NCBI RefSeq assembly: GCF_021083305.1
Contig: NZ_JAJFAY010000001.1
Span: forward strand, 124,001-188,000
DNA length: 64,000 bases
Origin: Haladaptatus sp. DYF46
GTDB lineage: Archaea > Halobacteriota > Halobacteria > Halobacteriales > Haladaptataceae
Reading direction: 5' to 3'
Shown here: in pieces, positions 28,723 to 36,091 of the stretch
Position numbering within the stretch: position 1 is the first letter of the stretch
Layout of the letters: the number at the start of each line of letters is the position of its first letter
Program-made: the position numbers and the translations under genes
The notes under the pieces: generated by a model
Database searches by the model: none
What the model saw: the letters and a program-made list of their open reading frames with translations, nothing else
Told to the model about the DNA's origin: nothing

Positions 28723-29094
28723 ATGAGTTCCGACTTTACCGGCGTTCCGGGAGCGAATTCGAAGAACGACGACGTCCATTCGGACGACCTCGATGCGATG
28801 ATGGCGGTGTTAGCGGACTATCGCCGTCGCTACGTCCTCTACCATCTTCGAAACTGCGAAACGCCCGTCGAACGCGAGGAACTCGCCGACCGGATCATCG
28901 ACTGGGACGACCGGACGACCGAACACGACAAGCCGGACGTTCTCACCGAACTCCATCACAAACACATCCCGAAGCTGGAGGAGGCCGGCATCATCGAACG
29001 GGACGGCGAACGCGTTCTACTCGACGAGTCGGACGTGCCGATAACGTCGTACCTCGACCTCATCAGGGAGTTAGAACCCTCCACGAGTTTCTAG
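28723..29094 (+). CDS. DUF7344 winged-helix protein
   Basis: Small protein of 123 aa, essentially a single haloarchaeal winged-helix domain (DUF7344): MMAVLADYRRRYVLYHLR, VEREELADRIIDW, and ELHHKHIPKLEEAGIIERDG. It is probably DNA-binding. Start ATG 28723 (MSSDFTGVPG) is chosen over a longer frame inside the preceding gene. It follows the acyl-CoA dehydrogenase by 70 nt and precedes the exported protease, so it could regulate either or neither. Confidence 0.85.
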   Translation: MSSDFTGVPGANSKNDDVHSDDLDAMMAVLADYRRRYVLYHLRNCETPVEREELADRIIDWDDRTTEHDKPDVLTELHHKHIPKLEEAGIIERDGERVLLDESDVPITSYLDLIRELEPSTSF

Positions 29095-29206
29095 CTGGCA
29101 CCATCGGGGACGGTATCTATCCTCTCTCCTCGATTCCGAATCGGGGAACGACTGCCCTTTCATTCGTCGTCTTCGTGGCATTTCCGCCGTCTCATCTCCT
29201 TCTTCC

Positions 29207-29234
29207 GATGACTAATTTGATTCAACTAGTCATC
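29207..29234. promoter_or_regulatory. Inverted repeat upstream of the protease promoter
   Basis: GATGACTA (29207-29214) and TAGTCATC (29227-29234) are perfect reverse complements separated by 12 nt, about 25 nt before the TATA at 29260-29266. This would suit a dimeric regulator; it could also be a weak terminator for the gene before it. Confidence 0.4.
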
Positions 29235-29259
29235 TTCTTGACAAAATATTCTTCTACTC

Positions 29260-29266
29260 TTATATT
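29260..29266 (+). promoter_or_regulatory. TATA box of the subtilase gene
   Basis: TTATATT in a very AT-rich stretch. A further palindrome AATATT-TTCG-AATATT at 29271-29286 lies near the expected transcription start. Confidence 0.5.
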
Positions 29267-29309
29267 TTGCAATATTTTCGAATATTAAGATTAATGTGTG
29301 GCTGATAGT

Positions 29310-30818
29310 ATGTGTAAACGAATGCCACGAAAACCGACGCGCCGTTCTTTCTTGAAGGGCGCAGGGGCCGCACTAACCGGAGTAGCACTGACGACGCCGA
29401 CCGTTTCGGCACAGTCGCGGGAAGATCGATATATCGTCGACTTACGGGACGCCTCGTCCGACGTTCTCGACGGACTCGAAGTCGTCCATCGGTTGGACCA
29501 GATCGACATCGCCGTGGTCGAGGGCGAAAAAAGCGACGTCAGCGGAACGCGCCACTCGAAGGACGTCGAGATGGAGTTCGATCGAGCCGAAACCGAACAC
29601 CACGAGAACCCCCACCACCATCCGCACGACACGCGCTACGACCTGCAATGGGACAAACAGGCACAGGACGTCCTGAAAGTCCACCGCAAGACGCGCGGCG
29701 AGGGAACGCGCGTCTCGGTCATCGACTCGGGTGCGCTCGAAACGCATCCGGACCTCCGGCACGCGCTCAACACGGACCTCTCGATGAACTTCACCGGCGA
29801 CGGCGGGGACTTCAACCCGATACTGAGCGACCACGGAACGCACTGTGCGGGCATCATCGCCGCGGACGGATCGAACGAGGACGGCGTCATCGGCACCGCA
29901 CCCGACACCGACCTCGTCGCCCTTCGCGTGTTCACCGGACCGTTCGCCGTCTTCGGCGACATCATCGCCGCGATGGAACACAGCGCGGAGATCGAATCCG
30001 ACGTGGCGAACATGAGTCTCGGCGCGTATCCGCTCCCGAAGGATGCCGACACGGAACTGTTACAGGAGTCCATCGAACGGGCGGCGGACTTCGCGAACGA
30101 ACAGGGAACGCTCATGGTCGCGGCGGCGGGGAACGACGCCGTGAATCTGGACGAGGATGGCGACGTCATCAGCCTCCCGAACGAGGCGGACAACGTGATG
30201 AGCATCAGCGCGACCGGCCCCATCGGGTTCCTCTGGGACGACGAGAAGCGCAAGGAGAAGCACGAGGAAAAACGCGGCCACGGCGGTTGGCATCACGACC
30301 GTCGTCACTACCGGCGGGCGCTTCGCCGTCTCCGCGAACCGACGACCGAACCGGCGTACTACACCAACTACGGCGCGGAGGCTATCGACATCAGTGCCCC
30401 CGGCGGGAACTTCGACCGAGAAGCGCCCGAGGACGCGAACGCACAGTACGACATGGTACTTAGCACGGTCTTCGAGTGGGGCGACGAGGACGACGACGCG
30501 GACATGGTTCCCGCGTACGCGTGGAAGGCGGGGACGAGCATGGCAGCACCGCAGGTGGCCGCCGTCGCCGCGCTGGTGAAGAGCGTCAACCCGCACGCGA
30601 CGCCCGCCGAAGTGCGAGCGCATCTCGAAGCCACCGCCCGTGACCTGCGCGACCCGACGTACCACGGCGAAGGGCACCTCGACACGAAACACGCCGTGTG
30701 GCGGAACATTCGGAATCACCACCATCGACACGAACGCGGACACGGCCACGACGATGGCGACCATCACGGCGACGGACGCGGCCACGACGACGATGACGGC
30801 CACGGGCACGACGACTGA
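29310..30818 (+). CDS. Tat-exported subtilisin-like serine protease with His-rich insert and tail
   Basis: Halolysin-like S8 protease of about 502 aa (start ATG 29310; GTG 29298 and ATG 29322 are alternatives). TRRSFLKG is the twin-arginine signal, followed by a pro-domain with HHHPHDTRYD. Catalytic residues are Asp139 (VIDSGALE), His175 (DHGTHCAG) and Ser410 (AGTSMAAP), with Asn275 at the oxyanion hole. Two features are unusual: an insert at residues 311-346 rich in Lys, Arg and His inside the catalytic domain, and a C-terminal 50 residues of His/Asp/Gly that could bind divalent metals. Secreted or surface-bound. Confidence 0.9.
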   Translation: MCKRMPRKPTRRSFLKGAGAALTGVALTTPTVSAQSREDRYIVDLRDASSDVLDGLEVVHRLDQIDIAVVEGEKSDVSGTRHSKDVEMEFDRAETEHHENPHHHPHDTRYDLQWDKQAQDVLKVHRKTRGEGTRVSVIDSGALETHPDLRHALNTDLSMNFTGDGGDFNPILSDHGTHCAGIIAADGSNEDGVIGTAPDTDLVALRVFTGPFAVFGDIIAAMEHSAEIESDVANMSLGAYPLPKDADTELLQESIERAADFANEQGTLMVAAAGNDAVNLDEDGDVISLPNEADNVMSISATGPIGFLWDDEKRKEKHEEKRGHGGWHHDRRHYRRALRRLREPTTEPAYYTNYGAEAIDISAPGGNFDREAPEDANAQYDMVLSTVFEWGDEDDDADMVPAYAWKAGTSMAAPQVAAVAALVKSVNPHATPAEVRAHLEATARDLRDPTYHGEGHLDTKHAVWRNIRNHHHRHERGHGHDDGDHHGDGRGHDDDDGHGHDD

Positions 30819-30917
30819 CTATTCAGTCCTTCGGCAACGAGAAACCCGACGGCCCTCCTCGTTCTTTTTCCCGGTCGGATTCGATCCGCACCCGTCGTAA
30901 CGATGGCCGTTTTCGAA

Positions 30918-31535
30918 TCAGTCCGACTCGTACTCGGCCCAGATGTATCGGGTCGCGACCGAACGGTACGGCCGCCACCGTTCGCCGATTTCACGCATCT
31001 CCTCGCGCGTCAACTCCTCGCCGTCGCCGTACAACTGCTGGATGCCGCGCCGAACCGCGAGGTCGCCCAATGGGAGAATATCCTCGCGCTCCAGCACGAA
31101 CAACAGGTACATTCTGGCGGTCCAGTCCCCGACGCCCTTGATTTCGGTTAGCGCGTCCACGACCTCCTGGTCCGAGTGGTCGGCCAACCCTTCCACGGTA
31201 AAATCGTCGCGCTGGAACGCACGCGCCGCGTTCTTGAGATACTCGACCTTCGTGCGCGAAAGCCCAGCGTCCCGAAGGGCCGCCTTCTCGGCGGCGAGTA
31301 CCGCTTCCGGCGTCACGTCCCCGAGCAAGGTGAAGACGCGTTCTTTCACCGCCGCCGCGCTCGCCGTCGACAGTTGTTGATTGATAATGGAGATACAGAG
31401 CCGCTCGTACTCCGTCCAGTTCGCCTCCGTGTACGGGTCGTGTTTGTCGAGCAATTTGGCCATCACGGGGTCCGTTCGGAGGACGGTCTCCACGTCATCG
31501 AAATCCGTCCCATTCCCGTCGCGGGATGTCTCCAT
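30918..31535 (-). CDS. DNA-3-methyladenine glycosylase II (AlkA-like)
   Basis: Base-excision repair glycosylase of 205 aa with the helix-hairpin-helix-GPD fold. The hairpin EIKGVGDWTARM (residues 131-142) and the catalytic Asp158 (LPLGDLAVRRG) are clear; the early ISIINQQLSTASA segment is the family's substrate-pocket helix. It lacks the N-terminal beta domain of E. coli AlkA, as do many archaeal members. It removes alkylated purines. No operon partners are evident; stop faces the protease gene. Confidence 0.93.
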   Translation of the reverse strand: METSRDGNGTDFDDVETVLRTDPVMAKLLDKHDPYTEANWTEYERLCISIINQQLSTASAAAVKERVFTLLGDVTPEAVLAAEKAALRDAGLSRTKVEYLKNAARAFQRDDFTVEGLADHSDQEVVDALTEIKGVGDWTARMYLLFVLEREDILPLGDLAVRRGIQQLYGDGEELTREEMREIGERWRPYRSVATRYIWAEYESD

Positions 31536-31630
31536 ACTGTCCTTCGGTAGGGATTCGAACGTAAAAAACGGCGTGTTTGGAGCCGTTCACACCGCGTCCC
31601 CGTGTTCACGTCACCTTCGAACGCGGTCGA

Positions 31631-32989
31631 TCACCCTTCCTGTTCTTCCTCTTCTTCCATCTCGGCTTCCTCCTCGCCGTCGACGCGGCGACGCACGTCC
31701 ACCTGATAGTGTTCGAGGATGTCGCGGCCGAGGAGGACCGGGTAGTCCATGTGGCCTCGGTCCTCGATGCTCGCGGTGACGGTGTGGCGGTTGCCGCCGA
31801 CACCGATGACCACGTCCACGACGGGGCGCGACTTGCTCGACTTTCGGCTTCCGGACTTGACGCGCGTCATGCTTTTGATGGGTCCGGCACCGATCTGCGC
31901 CGCGAGTTTGGTGTCGATGCTCGACCGAGTGGCACCGGTGTCGGATTTGGCGACGACCGTTTCCGACCCGCTCGTCCCGCTCACCAGGACCTCCTCGGTG
32001 TAGCCGATGACGACCGGTTCCGTCGGTTCCGACGTGGCGCTGACGGGTTTACACGACGGGACGGAATCGTCCAGCGTAGCGGAGAGTTCGTCGACGCGGG
32101 TGTCGTCCACTTCGCCGCCGCCCGCTTCGATCGCGACTTTTGCGATGTACGGGGCCGCGCTCCGTCCGGTCGCCTTGTACAGTCCCTTGAACCCGGCCGT
32201 CGGGTTCACTTCGAGGACGTACCAGCCGTCGTGCCCTTCGATGAGGTCCACACCGGCGTAGTCGAGGCCGATGACGTCGGTCGCTCGGCGGGCGATGTCG
32301 ACCACGTCGTCGGGAAGCGCGTCGGACATGTCCTCGACGTCGCCGCCGAGCGCGACGTTCGTCCGCCAGTCGTTTTCCGGCGCGTAGCGGTTCATCGCGC
32401 CGACGATCCGGTCGCCGACGACGTAGACGCGGAGGTCCCGGTGTCGCCCCTCGTCGCGCTCGATGAGTTCCTGCAGGAACGCCTGTCGTTCGCCGACGCG
32501 CGGGTTGACCAACTCGTCCGCGCCGACCTTCCACGTCCCGCCGCCGTGCGTTCCGATGGCGGTCTTGTAGACGGCCTCCTCGCCGTAGTTCGACCGCCCG
32601 TCGTTCAGGCGGTCGGTGTTGAGCGCGAGGAGCGCGTCCGGGACTTGGACGCCCGCGTTCGTGAGACTCGCCGCGGTAGAGAACTTGTGAATCGCCGTCA
32701 TGACCGCCTTGGGACGGTTGAGGGTCGGTACGAGCGAGTCGTAGATGTTCGCGAGACCGAGGGCCTCCGAGGGTTGTTCGGTGTTGGACAGCAGCAGTCG
32801 GTTCGCGACGACGTCGATGTCGGGTTCGAGCGTGATGGACCCGTCCTCTATCTCGACCGCCGTGTTCTCGTGGCGAAGCCACTCCGGTTCGTGGCCGAGG
32901 TCTTCGATGGCGTTGCAGATCGCTTTCGTTTCCTTGCTGTTGTGCAGACTGAGTACCCCTACGCAAACAGGTGAACCGTCAGAATCCAT
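31631..32989 (-). CDS. RimK-type ATP-grasp ligase fused to retropepsin-like (ATP-dependent zinc) protease domain
   Basis: Fusion of 452 aa. Residues about 90-285 are an ATP-grasp ligase of the RimK/LysX type (VYKTAIGTHGGGTWKV, GLDYAGVDLIEG, VLEVNPTAGFKGL), which adds amino acids such as glutamate to a protein or peptide carboxylate. Residues about 320-435 match the RimB-like retropepsin domain (VVAKSDTGATRSSID as the Asp motif, YPVLLGRDIL). The C-terminus is a Glu run. It is divergent from an AstE/AspA-type deacylase; ligase, protease and deacylase commonly travel together. The target protein is unknown. A TATA-like CTTAAATC at 33015-33022 fits ATG 32989. Confidence 0.88.
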   Translation of the reverse strand: MDSDGSPVCVGVLSLHNSKETKAICNAIEDLGHEPEWLRHENTAVEIEDGSITLEPDIDVVANRLLLSNTEQPSEALGLANIYDSLVPTLNRPKAVMTAIHKFSTAASLTNAGVQVPDALLALNTDRLNDGRSNYGEEAVYKTAIGTHGGGTWKVGADELVNPRVGERQAFLQELIERDEGRHRDLRVYVVGDRIVGAMNRYAPENDWRTNVALGGDVEDMSDALPDDVVDIARRATDVIGLDYAGVDLIEGHDGWYVLEVNPTAGFKGLYKATGRSAAPYIAKVAIEAGGGEVDDTRVDELSATLDDSVPSCKPVSATSEPTEPVVIGYTEEVLVSGTSGSETVVAKSDTGATRSSIDTKLAAQIGAGPIKSMTRVKSGSRKSSKSRPVVDVVIGVGGNRHTVTASIEDRGHMDYPVLLGRDILEHYQVDVRRRVDGEEEAEMEEEEEQEG

Positions 32990-33014
32990 GTACGGTACAT
33001 TTCGCCCGTCCGGC

Positions 33015-33022
33015 CTTAAATC
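33015..33022 (-). promoter_or_regulatory. TATA-like element of the RimK fusion gene
   Basis: Minus-strand GATTTAAG centred 29 nt before ATG 32989, consistent with a leaderless transcript. Confidence 0.5.
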
Positions 33023-33093
33023 GTTCTCACTTGATTTGAAGCGTCAACGGCTCTCACGGAATGGTTTCGGAATCGGACAGGTGTAGTAGTATG

Positions 33094-33101
33094 TTTTTAT
33101 G
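33094..33101 (+). promoter_or_regulatory. TATA-like element of the 33124 deacylase gene
   Basis: TTTTTATG centred 27 nt before ATG 33124; this supports 33124 rather than GTG 33115 as the start. Confidence 0.5.
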
Positions 33102-33123
33102 CGGTCGCCCCTGAGTGCTGTAC

Positions 33124-34200
33124 ATGACCGGGGACGATGCGGAGCCGTTTACCTACAATGGCGGTATCGTGAAGCCGGGCGAGACGCAGAACATCCGGTA
33201 CGGGATCAGCGAGACGTATCTCGGTGATCCCGTACGGATTCCCGTCACTATCATCAACGGGGAGTATCCGGGGCCGACGGTTTTTCTCTCTGCGGCGGCA
33301 CACGGCGACGAACTCAACGGAATCGAGGTCGTCCGAGAGGTCGCCTACGACTGGAATCACGAGGAGTTACACGGCACCATCGTCTGTATGCCCGTACTCA
33401 ACGTACCCGGCTTCCTCGCCCAACAGCGATACCTTCCCATCTACGACCGCGACCTGAACCGCTCGTTCCCCGGCCGTGAGGATTCGACGAGCGCGAAACG
33501 GATGGCCGATCAGATATATCGGAACTTCCTCGAACCGTGTGACCTCGGTATCGACTTTCACACGTCCACACGCGGCCGGACGAACATGCTCCACGTCAGG
33601 GCCGACATGCAGGACCCCGACGTCGCCCGGTTGGCACGCGCGTTCGGTTCGAACGTCATCATCTCCTCGTCAGGCCCGTCCGGGACGCTTCGACGGGAGG
33701 TGACCGACGGCGGCGCGCCGACGATAACCATCGAGATGGGCGAGGCCCACCGATTCCAGCGACACTTCATCGACCGGGCGCTCGAAGGCGTGATGAGCGT
33801 TTTCGCGGAGTACAACCTCCACCCGGACGACCCGGTGAAGTGGCCGGGTTGGCGGACCGTCATCGACGACGAGAAGGAAAAGACGTGGCTTCGCGCGGAC
33901 GCCGGTGGCCTCGTCGAGATGCACTACGATCGCGGCTCGTTGGTTTACGAGGGAACGCCAATCTGTTCCATCACGAACCCGTTCAAGACGGAACGCGAAA
34001 CCGTTGAAGCGCCCTTCACTGGCCTCCTCGTCGGTGTTCTCGAAAACCCGGTGGTGTATCCGGGCAACCCGCTCTGTCACATCGTCGAACTGAACGCGGA
34101 CACCCGCCGGGCGCTGAAACGCGACCGGGCGCACGCCGAAACCGAGGGTGACGTGCAACCCCCGGGATACGTCGGCACGCCCGAACTCGCCGACCAGTGA
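33124..34200 (+). CDS. Succinylglutamate desuccinylase / aspartoacylase family protein
   Basis: Zinc-dependent deacylase/carboxypeptidase-like protein of 358 aa. The metal motif AAAHGDELNG (His and Glu ligands), NRSFPG and the later GIDFHTSTRGRT (third ligand His) are in family order; ITIEMGEAHRFQ carries the catalytic Glu. The C-terminal part is a barrel-sandwich-like domain. It is divergent from the RimK/protease fusion with about 134 nt between starts, and this association suggests it trims a peptide modification made by the ligase. That role is inferred; the substrate is untested. Confidence 0.9.
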   Translation: MTGDDAEPFTYNGGIVKPGETQNIRYGISETYLGDPVRIPVTIINGEYPGPTVFLSAAAHGDELNGIEVVREVAYDWNHEELHGTIVCMPVLNVPGFLAQQRYLPIYDRDLNRSFPGREDSTSAKRMADQIYRNFLEPCDLGIDFHTSTRGRTNMLHVRADMQDPDVARLARAFGSNVIISSSGPSGTLRREVTDGGAPTITIEMGEAHRFQRHFIDRALEGVMSVFAEYNLHPDDPVKWPGWRTVIDDEKEKTWLRADAGGLVEMHYDRGSLVYEGTPICSITNPFKTERETVEAPFTGLLVGVLENPVVYPGNPLCHIVELNADTRRALKRDRAHAETEGDVQPPGYVGTPELADQ

Positions 34201-34447
34201 CCCCGGGTCGTTTCGACCGAGAAACCGGCAATCTTCGAGTTGACGACTCGACGACAGCTAATTTTGCCGCAAAACGGAAGCCGGACGGGCGAGAGGTCCG
34301 AATACCGCACTGATGGGGCACATTTGCGCCGAAATTCGACATCCGAAGCTCCCTTCGGAAGAGCTATCAACGCGGCCGCAGTTCGCCGGCGCGAACGCGG
34401 ACAGGTAGTAACTTCTATTTGCTCCGAGTACCGACCATCCGATTGGA

Positions 34448-34843
34448 ATGAGTCAATCGTACAACCGGGGCCTCATCGAGGACTTCGGCCGTTGGCGCGA
34501 ATTTTCGGCCGGGATGTGGGCCTGGATTTTCCACAAATTTACCGGGTGGGTACTCATCGGCTACCTGTTCACGCACATTGCCGTGTTGAGTACCGCTACC
34601 GTTGGTGATGGGACCTACTACACCAATACCATCCAAGGACTCGAAGGGCTGACCATCGTCCGAATCGGTGAAATCGGTCTGCTCGCCGTAGCCGTTTTCC
34701 ACATTCTCAACGGCGTCAGACTCCTCTTCGTCGACTTGGGTGTCGGACTCGAATCGCAGGACAAGAGCTTTTACGCCTCGCTTATCGTGACGGCCGTCAT
34801 CGTCTTGGCGAGCGTTCCGACGTTCATGGAGGGGGCGTTCTGA
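34448..34843 (+). CDS. sdhC: Succinate dehydrogenase cytochrome b subunit SdhC
   Basis: Membrane anchor of 131 aa with three helices (residues about 22-50, 68-92, 108-128). The motif [14 protein letters not shown] and [11 protein letters not shown] are typical of SdhC; His in the latter is a likely haem ligand. It is the first gene of sdhCDBA, with its stop directly followed by the ATG of sdhD. Together with SdhD it anchors the catalytic subunits and reduces the membrane quinone, in haloarchaea menaquinone. The 247 nt upstream contain a TATA-like TATTTGC about 30 nt before the start and nothing else I can identify. Confidence 0.93.
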   Translation: MSQSYNRGLIEDFGRWREFSAGMWAWIFHKFTGWVLIGYLFTHIAVLSTATVGDGTYYTNTIQGLEGLTIVRIGEIGLLAVAVFHILNGVRLLFVDLGVGLESQDKSFYASLIVTAVIVLASVPTFMEGAF

Positions 34844-35212
34844 ATGGCTGAGCGCTACTCTTCCTTCCAGAGCGGAAGCATGACGTGGTTCCTCCAGCGC
34901 ATCACGGCGGCGTTTCTCGTCGTCGTGCTGGCGTTCCACTTTTTCATGCTCCACTTCGTCCACCACGCGCCCGAGATAACGTTCGCGGGGACGCAAGCAC
35001 GGATGTCCCAGTGGGGGTACTTCCTCACGATGACGCTGTTCCTCATCACGGCGGCGTTCCACGGCGTCAACGGCGTCTACGCCGCCCTGCTCAATCAGGG
35101 CCTCACGGGCGGTCGAAAGACCGCGGTCAAATGGGTCCTCATCGTGGCCGGCGTTCTGCTCTCGGCACAGGGAATCTACGTCGCACTCGTCATGAACGGG
35201 TTGATATCATGA
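34844..35212 (+). CDS. sdhD: Succinate dehydrogenase membrane anchor SdhD
   Basis: Second membrane anchor, 122 aa, three helices. WFLQRITAAFLVVVLAFHFF and FHGVNGVYAALL correspond to the SdhC motifs, showing the two anchors are distant paralogues. The ATG starts immediately after the sdhC stop, and its end overlaps the sdhB start (ATGA at 35209-35212), so the four genes are translationally coupled. Confidence 0.92.
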   Translation: MAERYSSFQSGSMTWFLQRITAAFLVVVLAFHFFMLHFVHHAPEITFAGTQARMSQWGYFLTMTLFLITAAFHGVNGVYAALLNQGLTGGRKTAVKWVLIVAGVLLSAQGIYVALVMNGLIS

Positions 35213-36075
35213 GCACGCAACTATCCGAAGAGACGGAAGCCGAAACCGAAACGGAGCGCATCGAAACCCCCGGCGACCGCCGCCGAGCGGAAAAGAAGGC
35301 CCGAAACGAGCAGTCAACCGAGGCGCAGGAGTCGCCCGAGACGGACGAGGAGACGGTCCACCTCAAGGTGTTCCGCTACGACCCCGAGGTCGAGGGGAAG
35401 ATGGAACCCCGCTTCGACGACTTCCACGTTCCCCTCGAGAAGGGGATGACCGTCCTCGACGCGTTGATGTACGCACGTGACCGCTTCGACACGACGCTCA
35501 CGTTCCGTCACTCCTGTCGGCAGGCTATCTGCGGCAGCGACGCGCTGTTCATCAACGGCACGCAGCGACTCGGGTGCAAGACCCAGATTTCGGACTTGGA
35601 CGGGCCGGTCCGCGTCGAACCGCTCCCGCACGCCGAGGTCGTCAAGGACCTCGTGGTCGATATGGAGCACTTCTACGACCAGATGCACTCGGTCGAACCC
35701 TACTTCCAGACGGACGACGAGCCGAGCGACGAACTGGAAGAACAGCGCCAGTCACGCGAGAACCGCGAGAAGATCAAGATGTCCACGCGCTGTATCTGGT
35801 GCGGCGCGTGTATGTCCTCGTGTAACATCGCGGCCGGCGACAACCAGTATCTCGGCCCGGCGGCGCTGAACAAGGCGTTCCGGTTCGCCATGGACAAACG
35901 CGAAGGCGAGGACATGCGGGAACACCGCTTCGAAACCCTCGATCAGGAACACGGCGTCTGGCGCTGCCAGACCCAGTTCTCCTGTACGAACGTCTGTCCG
36001 AAAGACATCCCGCTGACCGAGCACATTCAGGAACTCAAACGGGAAGCGGTGAAGAACAACCTCAAGTTCTGGTAA
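35209..36075 (+). CDS. sdhB: Succinate dehydrogenase iron-sulfur subunit SdhB
   Basis: Electron-transfer subunit of 288 aa. Residues 1-50 are an acidic, charged extension absent from bacterial SdhB. The [2Fe-2S] ligands are Cys103, Cys108, Asp111 and Cys123, the same spacing and Asp substitution as in E. coli SdhB (Cys55, Cys60, Asp63, Cys75). The [4Fe-4S] and [3Fe-4S] ligands are Cys195, Cys198, Cys201, Cys205 and Cys253, Cys259, Cys263. The ATG at 35209 overlaps the sdhD stop. Confidence 0.96.
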   Translation: MSTQLSEETEAETETERIETPGDRRRAEKKARNEQSTEAQESPETDEETVHLKVFRYDPEVEGKMEPRFDDFHVPLEKGMTVLDALMYARDRFDTTLTFRHSCRQAICGSDALFINGTQRLGCKTQISDLDGPVRVEPLPHAEVVKDLVVDMEHFYDQMHSVEPYFQTDDEPSDELEEQRQSRENREKIKMSTRCIWCGACMSSCNIAAGDNQYLGPAALNKAFRFAMDKREGEDMREHRFETLDQEHGVWRCQTQFSCTNVCPKDIPLTEHIQELKREAVKNNLKFW

Positions 36076-36091
36076 GCCTAATTCAGACACA

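Noticed and set aside
35209-36075. Asp in place of a Cys in the [2Fe-2S] site of SdhB as a novelty
   Set aside because: The same Asp at the same spacing occurs in E. coli SdhB, so it is a known variant.
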